Of a stretch of DNA of 64,000 bases, positions 1 to 9,272 are shown piece by piece. The notes under the pieces were generated by a model, which was given only the letters and a program-made list of their open reading frames with translations, made no database searches and had not been told where the DNA came from. The position numbers were made by a program, and so were the translations under genes. Position 1 is the stretch's first letter. Each line of letters opens with the position of its first letter. Source of the stretch: Streptococcus parasanguinis (GTDB taxonomy: Bacteria > Bacillota > Bacilli > Lactobacillales > Streptococcaceae); the NCBI RefSeq assembly GCF_018499505.1, contig NZ_JAHDAC010000001.1, positions 186,001 to 250,000 of the forward strand, given 5' to 3'.

Positions 1-4
1 TATG

Positions 5-32
5 AGGCTGAAACGTTTCGTTTCGGCCTTTT
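5..32 (+). terminator. Terminator of a gene lying upstream of the window
   Basis: Eleven paired bases (5-15 with 19-29, one T-G wobble) close a TTT loop and are followed by a short run of T. It precedes the first gene here, so it most likely ends a transcript that begins outside the window. Confidence 0.6.
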
Positions 33-72
33 ATGATACAATAAAAGTAAGGAATAGATTTGGGAGGGGACT

Positions 73-984
73 ATGTCAAAAACCATGAAAGGAACGCTCA
101 TGACCTTGATTGCAGGAATTGCTTGGGGCTTATCAGGAGCTTGCGGCCAGTACCTGATGGCTCATGGATTTACAGCAATTGGTTTGACAACGATTCGTTT
201 AGTGTTTTCAGGAGCTGTACTACTGCTTCTTGCATATCTAGCGGACCAAGAAAAAGTAAAGGCCTTTCTAACAGACCGCTCGTCATACATCCCCTTGCTT
301 TTATTTGCATTTTTGGGTTTGTTAATGACCCAATTGACCTATTTAGAAGCGATTGATGCGACTAATGCAGGTACTGCAACTGTTTTGCAATATCTCTGTC
401 CTATTGGAGTTTTGGCCTATTCTTGTGTTAAGGACCGAGTAGCACCGACAGTATCTGAAATCATTTCGATGGTCTTAGCCATTGCAGGGACCTTTCTCAT
501 TGCAACCCATGGTCAATTCAATCAATTGGCAATCACTCCTAAAGGTCTAGCTTGGGGACTGGTTTCTGCCTTTGCTTATGCCCTCTACATCATTCTGCCT
601 ATTCAGTTAATTCAAAAATGGGGGAGTATGTTGGTGATTGGTATCGGTATGCTCATTCCAGGACTTGTGATGATTCCCTTCACAGGAAGAAGACTTTTTC
701 ATGGCCAATATAGCATGGATAATCTAATGGGCTTAGTTGGCTTAGTGGTGATAGGGACCATATTTGCCTATACGGTTTTTTTGAAAGGGACAACTCTGAT
801 TGGACCGGTCAAAGGTAGCCTTCTTGCAGCTATTGAGCCTATTTCAGCTGTATTCTTTGCTTTTGCCATTATGAATGAACATTTCTTTGCCATTGATTTT
901 ATCGGGATGGCTATGATCCTCTTTGCGGTCCTCTTGATTTCCCTCAAGGATCTCATGATTCAAAAAGAAAAAGGAATCTTGTAA
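73..984 (+). CDS. DMT-superfamily (EamA) transporter
   Basis: The 303-residue protein is almost entirely hydrophobic, with about ten membrane segments in two five-helix halves, the EamA/DMT layout (usual length 280-310). The N-terminal stretch around residues 10-30 (GIAWGLSGACGQY) and the later A-IEPISAVFFA segment near residue 255 are typical family signatures. Members export metabolites or amino acids; the substrate cannot be read from sequence. The start is supported by GGGAGGGG a few bases upstream. It lies between two terminators (5-32 and 1011-1040), so it is probably monocistronic. Family call is secure; substrate unknown. Confidence 0.88.
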   Translation: MSKTMKGTLMTLIAGIAWGLSGACGQYLMAHGFTAIGLTTIRLVFSGAVLLLLAYLADQEKVKAFLTDRSSYIPLLLFAFLGLLMTQLTYLEAIDATNAGTATVLQYLCPIGVLAYSCVKDRVAPTVSEIISMVLAIAGTFLIATHGQFNQLAITPKGLAWGLVSAFAYALYIILPIQLIQKWGSMLVIGIGMLIPGLVMIPFTGRRLFHGQYSMDNLMGLVGLVVIGTIFAYTVFLKGTTLIGPVKGSLLAAIEPISAVFFAFAIMNEHFFAIDFIGMAMILFAVLLISLKDLMIQKEKGIL

Positions 985-1010
985 AACCAAAACCAATCAT
1001 ATTTTAGTTA

Positions 1011-1040
1011 AAAGGTTGAGACGAAAGTCTTGGCCTTTTT
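1011..1040 (+). terminator. Terminator after the DMT transporter
   Basis: A 12-bp stem (1011-1022 with 1027-1038, including T-G wobbles) with a GAAA tetraloop runs into a T tract. Confidence 0.75.
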
Positions 1041-1138
1041 GTATTCCTCGTCCTTTGAGGAAGAGTTATCACTATATAGCGTATACATAGCTAGAAAAAG
1101 ATGTTAAAATAGAACAAAACTTTTTTAAGGAGATGAGA

Positions 1139-2227
1139 ATGAAAAAGATTTTTAAATGGACCTTATTTGCTGTGGCGACCTTGAGTTTAGCGGCTTGTGG
1201 GACTGGTGCTCAAAAGACAAATTCACAGCAAGCAAAGACTGAAAAAGCAGCGAAAAGCTCTGCATCTGACGGTCAAGTCGAGGTGAGTTTAAAAGGAGGG
1301 CAATACATCAAACCACCTGTCCTCAATGACTCAGAAGACGGAAGCTATTTAGCCCTTCAATTGGAATTTAAAAATGTTGCCAAAGAATCTATCAACGTGT
1401 CAGATTCAGATATCACCATTTACGATGCGGATAATAACAAGGTCAAATTGCAGTCAGGAATTTATGACCACAGTGAAGCCTTCCAACTGCTCAAGAGTGA
1501 TCAGTTGGCCCAGGATAAAAAATTAACCGGCTATATCGTTTTTCCAGTCGAAAAAGGTAAAAAATATGAAGTGCAGTATGAACGAAAAACCTATAGCTCT
1601 GATAAAAAATCCAAGCCTTTAAAATTTGCGGTGGATTCTTCTCAGTATGAGGACAAGGTGGAAGCTTCCACTCTTCTAGCAGATGAATACATCAATCAAG
1701 TTTACTTCAGTGGCCAACGAAAGGTCAAAAAGGATGATGCTTTTGTTTTGGGAACTGATTTGAAAAAGGAAGCCAGTGATTTCCGTGCGAAATTTGCAGC
1801 TGACTTCACTCGCAAACTACATGATTACCAATTCCCTAAAGAAGAAGTGACCCAGTTTATCGATGCTTATGAAAAGGAAAATGCTAAGCGCGCAAAATTA
1901 ACCTATAAGGTTAAACAATATCTCCCAGACAAGGTAGTCATTAGTCTAAATCCTGAGACAGTCAGCATGGAAAAGACGATCTTAAACCACATGCAGACCT
2001 TCTATCAGGAACATCGAAAAGACTACCCAGGGATCATCGAAGCAAACCAGGCTCAAAACAAAGCCTATAGAGAGGAAATGATGGCTTCTCTTGCAGATCG
2101 TCCCTTGACGACGCCGGATCGGTACGACTACCAGTTGACCTTTGTTAAGAAAGATGGCAAATGGGAAGTAGAAAAAGCCTATAATAGTGATAGCTTTATG
2201 GAAAAATTCGAGGGAAATCTTTCTTAA
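1139..2227 (+). CDS. Secreted lipoprotein with DUF4352/DUF5105-like region
   Basis: The 362-residue product starts with a classic lipoprotein signal peptide (charged start, hydrophobic core, lipobox LAAC with Cys20), so it should be anchored outside the membrane. Residues about 45-170 (VEVSLKGGQYIKPPVL, LALQLEFKNVA, NVSDSDITIYD) resemble an extracellular Ig-like DUF4352/DUF5105 region; the rest is lysine-rich and helical. I chose ATG 1139 rather than 1133 because AAGGAG at 1127-1132 abuts the earlier ATG and sits 6 nt from the later one. It is flanked by terminators and therefore stands alone. The function is unknown; the domain assignment is by resemblance only. Confidence 0.75.
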   Translation: MKKIFKWTLFAVATLSLAACGTGAQKTNSQQAKTEKAAKSSASDGQVEVSLKGGQYIKPPVLNDSEDGSYLALQLEFKNVAKESINVSDSDITIYDADNNKVKLQSGIYDHSEAFQLLKSDQLAQDKKLTGYIVFPVEKGKKYEVQYERKTYSSDKKSKPLKFAVDSSQYEDKVEASTLLADEYINQVYFSGQRKVKKDDAFVLGTDLKKEASDFRAKFAADFTRKLHDYQFPKEEVTQFIDAYEKENAKRAKLTYKVKQYLPDKVVISLNPETVSMEKTILNHMQTFYQEHRKDYPGIIEANQAQNKAYREEMMASLADRPLTTPDRYDYQLTFVKKDGKWEVEKAYNSDSFMEKFEGNLS

Positions 2228-2239
2228 TGCTGAAGTTGG

Positions 2240-2271
2240 CACTCCTAGGATATGAATCTAGGAGTGTTTTT
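2240..2271 (+). terminator. Terminator after the lipoprotein gene
   Basis: A perfect 9-bp stem (CACTCCTAG at 2240-2248 with CTAGGAGTG at 2258-2266) is followed by five T. Confidence 0.85.
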
Positions 2272-2274
2272 GTC

Positions 2275-2291
2275 TATAGTTTTAAACTATA
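2275..2291. promoter_or_regulatory. MET box (MetR/MtaR-type operator)
   Basis: The sequence TATAGTTTTAAACTATA is a near-perfect palindrome and matches the published streptococcal MET-box pattern (TATAGTTT-N-AAACTATA) bound by the LysR-type regulator MetR/MtaR. Its centre lies about 66 bp before the expected start of transcription from the promoter at 2313-2342, the usual place for a LysR-type activator. Confidence 0.75.
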
Positions 2292-2312
2292 TCAAAACCC
2301 AAGAAACAGAAA

Positions 2313-2342
2313 TTAGACGGAAATACCTATTAGTGATAAAAT
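2313..2342 (+). promoter_or_regulatory. Promoter of the sulfur-scavenging block
   Basis: TTAGAC (2313-2318), an 18-bp spacer and TAAAAT (2337-2342) preceded by TG at 2334-2335 form an extended -10 promoter. The poor -35 fits a promoter needing an activator at the adjacent MET box. Confidence 0.55.
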
Positions 2343-2372
2343 AATTTTAAGTTTGAAAGGAGATGAAGGCTT

Positions 2373-3518
2373 GTGTCTTTTTCTTATGAAGAGTTAGCAG
2401 AGATTCGCCACTATATCCACCAACACCCAGAATTGTCTGGTCAAGAATACCAGACAACCGCCTTTCTAAAAGAGCGTTTGGAAGAGTTGGGGATTCGTAT
2501 TTTAGAGAGTGGACTAAAAACGGGTCTGATTGCAGAAATTGGGTCTGGCCAACCAGTGGTGGCACTTCGAGCAGACATCGATGCCCTTCCAATTTTGGAA
2601 CAAACGAATCTGCCCTACCAAAGTCAGAATCCAGGAGTCATGCATGCATGTGGCCATGATTTTCATCAAACCAGTCTTCTGGGAGCAGCAGCTCTTCTCA
2701 AGGAAAAAGAAGACCAGCTTGAAGGAACTGTACGCTTGATCTTTCAGCCAGCAGAAGAAATCTCAGAAGGTGCTTCTGATGTTTTGGCAACAGGACTGTT
2801 GGAGGATGTTCAAGGAATTATTGGTTTTCACAATATTCCCCAGCTAAAAGCAGGGCAACTTGCCTTGAATGCTGGAGCTATGATGGCAGGGGTTGAGAAA
2901 TTCAAGGTTACCGTGACAGGGGTTAGTAGCCATGCTGCGAGACCAGATTTGGGAGTTGACACTGTAACGGCCGTCACAACTATGGTTCAGAATATACAAT
3001 TATTAATTTCACGGACCGTTTCTCCCTTTGAAACAGCTGTTTTGTCCATTACGCACCTGGATGTGGGCTCAACCTGGAATGTGCTTCCAAAATCAGGCTA
3101 TTTTGAAGGAACCATTCGTTCCTTTAATCCGAGTGTGCAAAGAGACTTGAAGGCACATTTTATTTCCATCATTCGACACATTGCAGAAAGTCTGGAAGTA
3201 GATGTGGCTTTTGAGTGGGGTGTGACCCCGCCCGTTACCTTTAATGATGAGGAATTGACGCAGGTGGTTTGGGAAGCTTCACAAGGTTTGGCTGAAGTGA
3301 TTCCAGCAAATCCTTCTACAGCTGGAGAAGACTTTGCCTTTTACCAAGAGCGAATTCCTGGAGTCTTTGCCTTTATTGGTTCCAATGGAGAGCCGGATGC
3401 GCCAGACCTTCATCATGATCATATGACCATCGATGATGCAGCCTTTGAGGTATCGGTTCCCTATTATGTTGAAAATGCGCAAGCTTTATTGCGGTATTTT
3501 AAGGCCAAAGAAGTGTGA
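2373..3518 (+). CDS. M20 family amidohydrolase (N-acyl amino-acid deacylase-like)
   Basis: The 381-residue protein has the M20D amidohydrolase hallmarks in order: RADIDALP near residue 68, the metal-site HACGHDFHQTSLLGAA near 90, and PAEEISEGA near 127. These place it with hippurate hydrolase, N-acetylcysteine deacetylase (SndB/YtnL) and N-acetyl-diaminopimelate deacetylase. Translation starts at GTG 2373 after GAAAGGAG. The MET box upstream and the Met/amino-acid binding proteins downstream favour a role in deacylating modified sulfur amino acids; that is inference. It lacks a signal peptide, so it acts in the cytoplasm. Confidence 0.82.
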   Translation: MSFSYEELAEIRHYIHQHPELSGQEYQTTAFLKERLEELGIRILESGLKTGLIAEIGSGQPVVALRADIDALPILEQTNLPYQSQNPGVMHACGHDFHQTSLLGAAALLKEKEDQLEGTVRLIFQPAEEISEGASDVLATGLLEDVQGIIGFHNIPQLKAGQLALNAGAMMAGVEKFKVTVTGVSSHAARPDLGVDTVTAVTTMVQNIQLLISRTVSPFETAVLSITHLDVGSTWNVLPKSGYFEGTIRSFNPSVQRDLKAHFISIIRHIAESLEVDVAFEWGVTPPVTFNDEELTQVVWEASQGLAEVIPANPSTAGEDFAFYQERIPGVFAFIGSNGEPDAPDLHHDHMTIDDAAFEVSVPYYVENAQALLRYFKAKEV

Positions 3519-3638
3519 TAAAGAAAAACTATCACCTCCATAAAAAATATATATTAGGCAAGTAAATGCTTTTTTGATAAAATTAAAAAATACTTTTAAA
3601 ATGGCTTTTTATGTGCCTGAAACGAATAAGGAGATCCT

Positions 3639-4466
3639 ATGAACCTAAAAAAAGTGATTAAGTATTCTGCTTTAGGATTAGTTGCAGTCCTTGCAACCAG
3701 TGCTTTAGTAGCATGTTCATCTGGTAAATCAGCCAGTGGTAAGAAAACCATTGAAGTTGGGACTGTTGGAACAACAAAACCATTCTCTTACGAAGAAAAA
3801 GATGGCAAGCTAACCGGTTATGAAATCGAAGTTTTGCGTGAAATCTTCAAAGGTTCAGACAAATATGAAGTAAACTTTAACAAAACAGAGTGGTCTTCAG
3901 TCTTTGCTGGCTTAGATAGTGACCGTTTCCAAATCGGTGCCAACAACATTAGTTACTCAAAAGAGCGGGAAGAAAAATACCTCTATCCAAATCCATATGC
4001 TCGAAATCCATTAGTATTGGTCGTACCAAAAGATTCTTCTATTAAATCTTTGGATGACATTGGTGGTAAGAAAACAGAAGTTGTTCAAGGAACATCTACT
4101 GCTAAACAATTAGAAGATTTCAATAAAAAACATTCAGATAATCCAACTGATTTGCAATACACAGATGGAACGATTCAAACCATCATGGCAAATCTAGCGG
4201 ATGGTCGTACAGATTATAAGATCTTCGAACGGATCTCAGTAGATACTATCATTCGTGATCAAGGCTATGACAACTTGAAGGTCATTGAGCTTCCAAGCGA
4301 CCAACAACCTTATGTTTATCCAATTATTGCAAAAGAAGATAAAGACCTTCAAAAATTTGTCAACAAACGCATCAAGGAACTCTATGACAATGGAACCCTT
4401 GAAAAATTGTCTAAAAAATACTTCGGTGGTTCTTACCTACCAGAAGCAAAAGATATTAAAGAATAA
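3639..4466 (+). CDS. Amino-acid ABC transporter substrate-binding lipoprotein
   Basis: The 275-residue lipoprotein (lipobox LVAC, Cys26) has the family-3 solute-binding fold: [22 protein letters not shown] near residue 47, then [15 protein letters not shown] near 105. Family 3 binds polar amino acids, including cystine. AAGGAG lies 6 nt before the ATG. There is no cognate permease or ATPase next to it, so it either borrows another transporter or feeds an unlinked one. Its position between the MET-box amidohydrolase and metQ suggests a cystine- or sulfur-related ligand (inference). It matches the pneumococcal arrangement where such a gene precedes metQ. Confidence 0.87.
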   Translation: MNLKKVIKYSALGLVAVLATSALVACSSGKSASGKKTIEVGTVGTTKPFSYEEKDGKLTGYEIEVLREIFKGSDKYEVNFNKTEWSSVFAGLDSDRFQIGANNISYSKEREEKYLYPNPYARNPLVLVVPKDSSIKSLDDIGGKKTEVVQGTSTAKQLEDFNKKHSDNPTDLQYTDGTIQTIMANLADGRTDYKIFERISVDTIIRDQGYDNLKVIELPSDQQPYVYPIIAKEDKDLQKFVNKRIKELYDNGTLEKLSKKYFGGSYLPEAKDIKE

Positions 4467-4490
4467 TATTTAATTAAAGGAGATTTCAAA

Positions 4491-5354
4491 ATGAAATTGA
4501 AAAAAATTCTTGGTTTAACAGCTCTTGCAGCTATCGCAACGTTTGCTCTTGCAGCATGTGGTTCTTCAAAATCATCTAGCAAAGATGGTGAAACAACAGT
4601 TAAAGTGGGTGTCATGACATTGAGCGACACTGAAAAAGCTCGTTGGGATCAAGTTCAAAAGAACTTGGATGACGCTAAAACAGGGATCAAATTGGAATTC
4701 ACTCAATTTACAGACTACTCACAACCAAACGTGGCTGTAAAGGATGGTAGTGTCGATATCAATGCATTCCAACACTACAACTTCCTTGATAACTGGAACT
4801 CTAAAAACGACAAAGCTCTTGTCTCTGTAGGAGATACCTACATCGCTCCAATCCGTCTTTACTCTGGTACAGAAAACGGTAAAAACAAATACACTTCAAT
4901 TAAAGAAATTCCTAAAGGTGGAACAATCGCTGTACCAAATGACCCAACAAATGAAAGCCGTGCTTTGTATGTCTTGCAATCAGCTGGTTTGATTAAATTG
5001 GATACTAAGGATGGACAATTGGCTAACGTGTCAAACATCAAAGAAAATCCAAAAGATTTGAAGATTTCTGAATTGGATGCTTCACAAACACCATCTGCTC
5101 TTCCATCAGTAGATGCTGCAGTCATCAACAATACCTTCGTTCGTGAAGCAGGCGTTGATTTCAAAAAAGCTATCTATGTTGAAAAGAAAGACAACAACTC
5201 AAAACAATGGTACAACTTGATCGCTGCTAAGAAAGATTGGGAAAAATCTGATAAAGCAAAAGCAATCAAAGAAATCATCAAAGCCTATCACAAAGACAAT
5301 GTGAAGAAAGTGATCGAAGAATCTTCAGAAGGAATGGACCAACCAGTCTTCTAA
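4491..5354 (+). CDS. metQ: Methionine ABC transporter substrate-binding lipoprotein
   Basis: The product (287 aa, lipobox LAAC, Cys23) belongs to the NlpA/MetQ family: KVGVMTLSDTEKARWDQV at about residue 37, DINAFQHYNFLDNWN at about 86 and AVPNDPTNESRALYVLQSAGLI at about 147 are family landmarks. It captures methionine outside the membrane and delivers it to MetI/MetN encoded 1.4 kb downstream. The gene lies 24 bp after the previous lipoprotein gene, so they are probably co-transcribed. AAAGGAG precedes the ATG at a good distance. A hairpin follows the stop (5378-5403). Confidence 0.93.
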   Translation: MKLKKILGLTALAAIATFALAACGSSKSSSKDGETTVKVGVMTLSDTEKARWDQVQKNLDDAKTGIKLEFTQFTDYSQPNVAVKDGSVDINAFQHYNFLDNWNSKNDKALVSVGDTYIAPIRLYSGTENGKNKYTSIKEIPKGGTIAVPNDPTNESRALYVLQSAGLIKLDTKDGQLANVSNIKENPKDLKISELDASQTPSALPSVDAAVINNTFVREAGVDFKKAIYVEKKDNNSKQWYNLIAAKKDWEKSDKAKAIKEIIKAYHKDNVKKVIEESSEGMDQPVF

Positions 5355-5377
5355 GATTTGATCTCAAGTGTATGAAG

Positions 5378-5403
5378 GAGGTGGAGAAGCAATTCTCTAC
5401 CTC
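5378..5403 (+). other. Intercistronic hairpin between metQ and the dipeptidase gene
   Basis: GAGGTGGAGAA (5378-5388) pairs with TTCTCTACCTC (5393-5403) around a GCAA loop, eleven pairs with one G-T wobble. There is no T tract, so it looks more like an mRNA stability or processing element than a terminator. Confidence 0.5.
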
Positions 5404-5426
5404 TTATCGTGTATTAGGAGGAATGC

Positions 5427-6800
5427 ATGCCTTTTGCAACAGAAGCGGAACAAATCCGTAAATTTGAAAATGATGAGGTCGCACAACACTATTTTGAAGT
5501 GTTGCGAACCTTGATTTCAAAAAAATCCATCTTTGCCCAACAAGTTGGTCTCAAGGAAGTAGCCAACTATTTGGGGGAAATTTTTACAGCTGCAGGAGCC
5601 AAAGTCGAAGTTGATGATAGCTATACAGCACCTTTTGTGATTGCCAAATTTTTCTCGCCAAATCCTGAAGCCAAAACCATCATTTTTTATAACCACTATG
5701 ATACGGTACCAGCTGATGGAGACCAACCTTGGACGGGAGATCCTTTTACCTTATCAGTTCATTATGGGACCATGTACGGTCGAGGGGTTGATGATGACAA
5801 GGGGCATATCACGGCTCGTCTCACAGCTCTTCGAAAATACATTCGTGAAAGTGGCGATTTGCCAGTCAATATCACCTTTATCATCGAAGGGGCAGAGGAG
5901 TCTGCATCGACGGACTTGGATAAATACTTGGCCAAACACAAGAAACACTTGCGTGGGGCAGACCTCTTAGTTTGGGAACAAGGTACCCGAAATAATCAGG
6001 GTCAGTTGGAAATTTCCGGTGGTAGCAAAGGGATCGTTACCTTTGATATGGTGGTGAAGAGTGCAGAAGTGGATATCCATTCCAGCTATGGTGGCGTGGT
6101 GGACTCTGCTTCTTGGTATTTGTTAAATGCCATCGCAAGCCTACGTGACAAAGAAGGCCGAATCTTGGTGGATGGGATTTATGATCAGATCCAAGAACCC
6201 AATGAACGCGAGCTAGCTTTGATCGAGCAATATGCCAACAAAGGACCAGAAGATGTTGCGGAAACCTATGGTCTAACCCTCCCAATTTTGAAGGAAGATC
6301 GAAAAGAATTCCTGCGCCGTTTCTATTTTGAACCAGCCCTGAATATTGAAGGTTTTGGCTCTGGTTACCAAGGACAAGGTGTTAAAACGATTCTTCCGGC
6401 AGAGGCACGTGCCAAGATGGAGGTGCGTTTGGTTCCTGGACTGGATCCCAAGGATGTCTTAGAAAAGATCAAGCAGCAATTGAAGAAAAATGGCTATGAT
6501 CAGGTCGAATTGGTCTATACTCTCGGTGAAATGAGTTACCGAAGCGATATGAGTGCCCCATCGATTTTAAATGTCATTCGGCTGGCCAAAGATTTCTATA
6601 GAGAAGGAGTCTCTGTTCTTCCAACAACAGCGGGGACAGGGCCCATGCATACGGTATTTGAGGCTTTGCAGGTGCCGATGGCAGCCTTTGGAATTGGCAA
6701 TGCCAATAGCCGTGATCATGGGGGCGATGAAAATGTAAAAATCGCCGATTATTACACCCATATTGAATTAATAAAGGAGTTAATAGCAAGTTATGAGTAA
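5427..6800 (+). CDS. M20 family metallodipeptidase
   Basis: At 457 residues this is the longer M20/ArgE/DapE dipeptidase type. [11 protein letters not shown] (about residue 90), GRGVDDDKG (about 118) and EGAEESAST (about 152) provide metal ligands and the catalytic Glu; the dimerisation domain follows. It likely cleaves dipeptides in the cytoplasm, possibly methionine-containing ones, given that metQ precedes it and metN overlaps its end by 8 bp. GGAGG lies 7 nt before the ATG. The same order (metQ, M20 peptidase, metN, metI) is found in pneumococci. Confidence 0.88.
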   Translation: MPFATEAEQIRKFENDEVAQHYFEVLRTLISKKSIFAQQVGLKEVANYLGEIFTAAGAKVEVDDSYTAPFVIAKFFSPNPEAKTIIFYNHYDTVPADGDQPWTGDPFTLSVHYGTMYGRGVDDDKGHITARLTALRKYIRESGDLPVNITFIIEGAEESASTDLDKYLAKHKKHLRGADLLVWEQGTRNNQGQLEISGGSKGIVTFDMVVKSAEVDIHSSYGGVVDSASWYLLNAIASLRDKEGRILVDGIYDQIQEPNERELALIEQYANKGPEDVAETYGLTLPILKEDRKEFLRRFYFEPALNIEGFGSGYQGQGVKTILPAEARAKMEVRLVPGLDPKDVLEKIKQQLKKNGYDQVELVYTLGEMSYRSDMSAPSILNVIRLAKDFYREGVSVLPTTAGTGPMHTVFEALQVPMAAFGIGNANSRDHGGDENVKIADYYTHIELIKELIASYE

Positions 6801-7860
6801 AGCAATGATTCAGCTGGACCACATTGATGTGACCTTCCAGCAAAAGAAACGTCAGATCCAAGCCGTTAAAGATGTGACCATTCATATTAATGAAGGTGAT
6901 ATTTATGGGATTGTAGGGTATTCTGGAGCCGGGAAATCGACCTTGGTTCGGGTGATCAATCTCTTGCAAGTGCCTAGCGCCGGAACCATTACTGTGGATG
7001 GAGATGTGATTTATCAAGATCAGGTGACCCTAAAACCGGCTGCCCTTCGGGAGAAACGTCGGGATATTGGGATGATCTTCCAACACTTTAATTTGATGGC
7101 TCAAATGACTGTTGCAGAAAATGTAGCATTTGCTCTTAAACATTCTAAATTAAACAAAGAACAAAAGAATGAGAAAGTAGCGAAATTGTTGGAATTGGTT
7201 GGTCTAGCTGACCGTGCAGAAAATTACCCAGCACAATTGTCTGGTGGTCAAAAGCAACGGGTAGCGATTGCGCGTGCCCTTGCCAACGATCCAAAGATTT
7301 TGATCTCAGATGAGTCAACTTCAGCCTTAGATCCAAAGACGACCAAACAAATTCTAGCTTTGTTGCAAGAATTGAACAAAAAACTTGGCTTAACCATTGT
7401 CTTGATCACCCATGAGATGCAAATTGTCAAAGATATTGCCAACCGGGTAGCTGTCATGCAAAATGGCGAACTGATTGAAGAAGGGTCTGTTTTAGATATC
7501 TTCTCGAATCCGAAAAATGCTTTGACGCAAGACTTTATTTCTGTTGCAACAGGAATCGATGAAGCCATGGTGAAAATCAACCAACAGGCTATTGTGAAGA
7601 ATTTGCCAGATGATTCGATTTTAGCGCATCTCAAGTATGCGGGTTCTGTGACAGATACAGCCATCATCAATGATATTTACAAACAGTACCAAGTTTCTGC
7701 CAACATTTTATTTGGGAACATCGAAATCCTTGATAACACGCCTGTTGGAGAATTGGTGGTCATCTTATCAGGTGAAAATCAAAATCTGGAAACAGCCAAA
7801 ACTGAGTTAGAAAATGCAGGAGTTTCCGTGACTATTGTGAAAGATGGGAGAAAAGCATGA
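6793..7860 (+). CDS. metN: Methionine ABC transporter ATP-binding protein
   Basis: The protein (355 aa) carries Walker [10 protein letters not shown] (about residue 39), the LSGGQKQR signature (about 147), Walker B KILISDES and the H-loop LITHEM. A C-terminal NIL domain after residue 260 ([22 protein letters not shown]) is the regulatory methionine-sensing module specific to MetN. The length fits the family. It overlaps the upstream peptidase stop by 8 bp and the metI start by 4 bp, so translation is coupled. It powers methionine uptake with MetI and MetQ. Confidence 0.95.
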   Translation: MSKAMIQLDHIDVTFQQKKRQIQAVKDVTIHINEGDIYGIVGYSGAGKSTLVRVINLLQVPSAGTITVDGDVIYQDQVTLKPAALREKRRDIGMIFQHFNLMAQMTVAENVAFALKHSKLNKEQKNEKVAKLLELVGLADRAENYPAQLSGGQKQRVAIARALANDPKILISDESTSALDPKTTKQILALLQELNKKLGLTIVLITHEMQIVKDIANRVAVMQNGELIEEGSVLDIFSNPKNALTQDFISVATGIDEAMVKINQQAIVKNLPDDSILAHLKYAGSVTDTAIINDIYKQYQVSANILFGNIEILDNTPVGELVVILSGENQNLETAKTELENAGVSVTIVKDGRKA

Positions 7861-8549
7861 TCCAGTTAATTCAAACATATTTACCAAATGTCTATAAATT
7901 AGGGTGGTCTGGCCAGTATGGATGGGGAACCGCTATTTACTTGACTCTTTATATGACCGTTATTTCCTTCATTATTGGTGGATTTTTAGGTTTGGTGACA
8001 GGGCTTTTATTAGTCTTGACCCGTCCAGGTGGTGTCATCGAAAATAGAATTGTCTTCCATATTTTGGATAAGATTACTTCCTTGTTCCGCGCTATTCCTT
8101 TCATTATCTTGTTGGCTTTTATTAATCCATTGACCTACTTGCTCTTGAAAAATACCATCGGTCCTACAGCGGCCCTTGTTCCGCTGTCTTTGGCAGTCTT
8201 TCCATTCTTTGCCCGCCAAGTCCAAGTGGTCTTGTCCGAATTGGACGGAGGGGTGATTGAAGCAGCACAAGCCAGTGGGGCAACCTTCTGGGATATTGTT
8301 GGTGTCTACCTGCGTGAAGGGCTTCCTGATTTGATCCGTGTAACAACAGTGACCATCATTTCCTTGATCGGAGAAACCGCCATGGCGGGTGCCGTTGGTG
8401 CTGGAGGATTAGGAACCTTGGCCATCAACTACGGGAAAAACATGTTTAACAATGATGTCATCTTTGTGGCGACCTTATTGATCCTGATTCTGATCGTTCT
8501 GGTCCAATTTATCGGGGACTTCCTTTCGAAGAAAATTAGCCACCGTTAG
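7857..8549 (+). CDS. metI: Methionine ABC transporter permease
   Basis: The 230-residue membrane protein has five predicted helices and a cytoplasmic EAA loop ([27 protein letters not shown], about residue 137) that docks on MetN. Length and position immediately after metN identify MetI. Its ATGA start overlaps the metN stop. Together with MetQ and MetN it forms the high-affinity methionine importer. Confidence 0.95.
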   Translation: MIQLIQTYLPNVYKLGWSGQYGWGTAIYLTLYMTVISFIIGGFLGLVTGLLLVLTRPGGVIENRIVFHILDKITSLFRAIPFIILLAFINPLTYLLLKNTIGPTAALVPLSLAVFPFFARQVQVVLSELDGGVIEAAQASGATFWDIVGVYLREGLPDLIRVTTVTIISLIGETAMAGAVGAGGLGTLAINYGKNMFNNDVIFVATLLILILIVLVQFIGDFLSKKISHR

Positions 8550-8561
8550 GATCAGTATCCA

Positions 8562-9206
8562 ATGAATAGAATAAATGTGAATCAAATAAAACAAGTTGGA
8601 GCCTTCGTCTTTCTCTATTTTCTTGCGATTGGACTGGGGGTCTTAGTTGGAAATCTGGTCGATCATCAAGGAAATATGTTTTATGCTCCTGCCTTTTCGG
8701 CCCTGTTTGGCGGGACGATCTACCGCTATTATCTAGAAAAAATAAAAGGAGTTGGATCTATCTTTATAGTTGGCTGCGTGATCGGATCCTTCTTCCTCTT
8801 TTCGCGTCATGGTGCAGGGGCCTTTATTCCAGCCTTGATCGCCGGAAGTTTTGCGGAGATGGTCGCCTCAAGTGGTCGTTTTCGCTCGAATTTACGAAAT
8901 GCCTTGTCTTTTGTTATTTTTGCCTTTGCGACAACAGGGCCCATTCTTATGATGTGGTTCTATCCAGCCAGTTACCGCATGTCTTTACTGGATCGTGGTA
9001 AATCGATAGACTATGTCAATCGAGTGATGGTATCACCAGATCTAGCGACCATCACTTGGTTTGTCCTCACGGTCATAATGGGTGCTGGATTAGGATGGGG
9101 ACTATCATATATCCTACAGTCATTTCTAACAAAAAGAAGGGGAAACTTAGAAAGCCTGGGAAACCAGGCTTTTTTGTTTATCAAAAATATTTTTTACAAA
9201 ATGTAA
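8562..9206 (+). CDS. Integral membrane protein, possible ECF S component (Trep_Strep/MptD-like)
   Basis: The 214-residue protein has five or six hydrophobic segments (for example GAFVFLYFLAIGLGVLVG and SIFIVGCVIGSFFLF) and a conserved-looking GAFIPALIAGSFAEM patch. Overall it resembles the Trep_Strep/MptD family of putative ECF transporter S subunits; I hold this at moderate confidence. It begins 12 bp after metI, as part of the same transcript. The last 18 or so codons read straight through a terminator stem at 9151-9175, so the present C-terminus (after LTKRRGN) is probably an extension produced by loss of an earlier stop codon. Confidence 0.7.
   Translation: MNRINVNQIKQVGAFVFLYFLAIGLGVLVGNLVDHQGNMFYAPAFSALFGGTIYRYYLEKIKGVGSIFIVGCVIGSFFLFSRHGAGAFIPALIAGSFAEMVASSGRFRSNLRNALSFVIFAFATTGPILMMWFYPASYRMSLLDRGKSIDYVNRVMVSPDLATITWFVLTVIMGAGLGWGLSYILQSFLTKRRGNLESLGNQAFLFIKNIFYKM
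9151..9175 (+). terminator. Terminator inside the 3' end of the membrane-protein gene
   Basis: AAAGCCTGG (9151-9159) pairs with CCAGGCTTT (9164-9172) around GAAA and runs into T. It should end the met operon transcript, although the reading frame stays open until 9206, so it is translated. Confidence 0.85.
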
Positions 9207-9214
9207 TATATATA

Positions 9215-9242
9215 TTGCAAAATAGAAAATATAGTGTATAAT
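9215..9242 (+). promoter_or_regulatory. Promoter of the XRE cassette
   Basis: TTGCAA (9215-9220), a 16-bp spacer and TATAAT (9237-9242). The apparent upstream ATG at 9234 falls inside this promoter, which supports the later GTG start of the regulator. Confidence 0.7.
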
Positions 9243-9272
9243 AGAGCTATAAAAACAAGAAAGGAAAAGCAT

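Noticed and set aside
3519..3540. GTGATA/TATCAC palindrome after the amidohydrolase gene
   Set aside because: Only six pairs and no T tract, so termination cannot be claimed.
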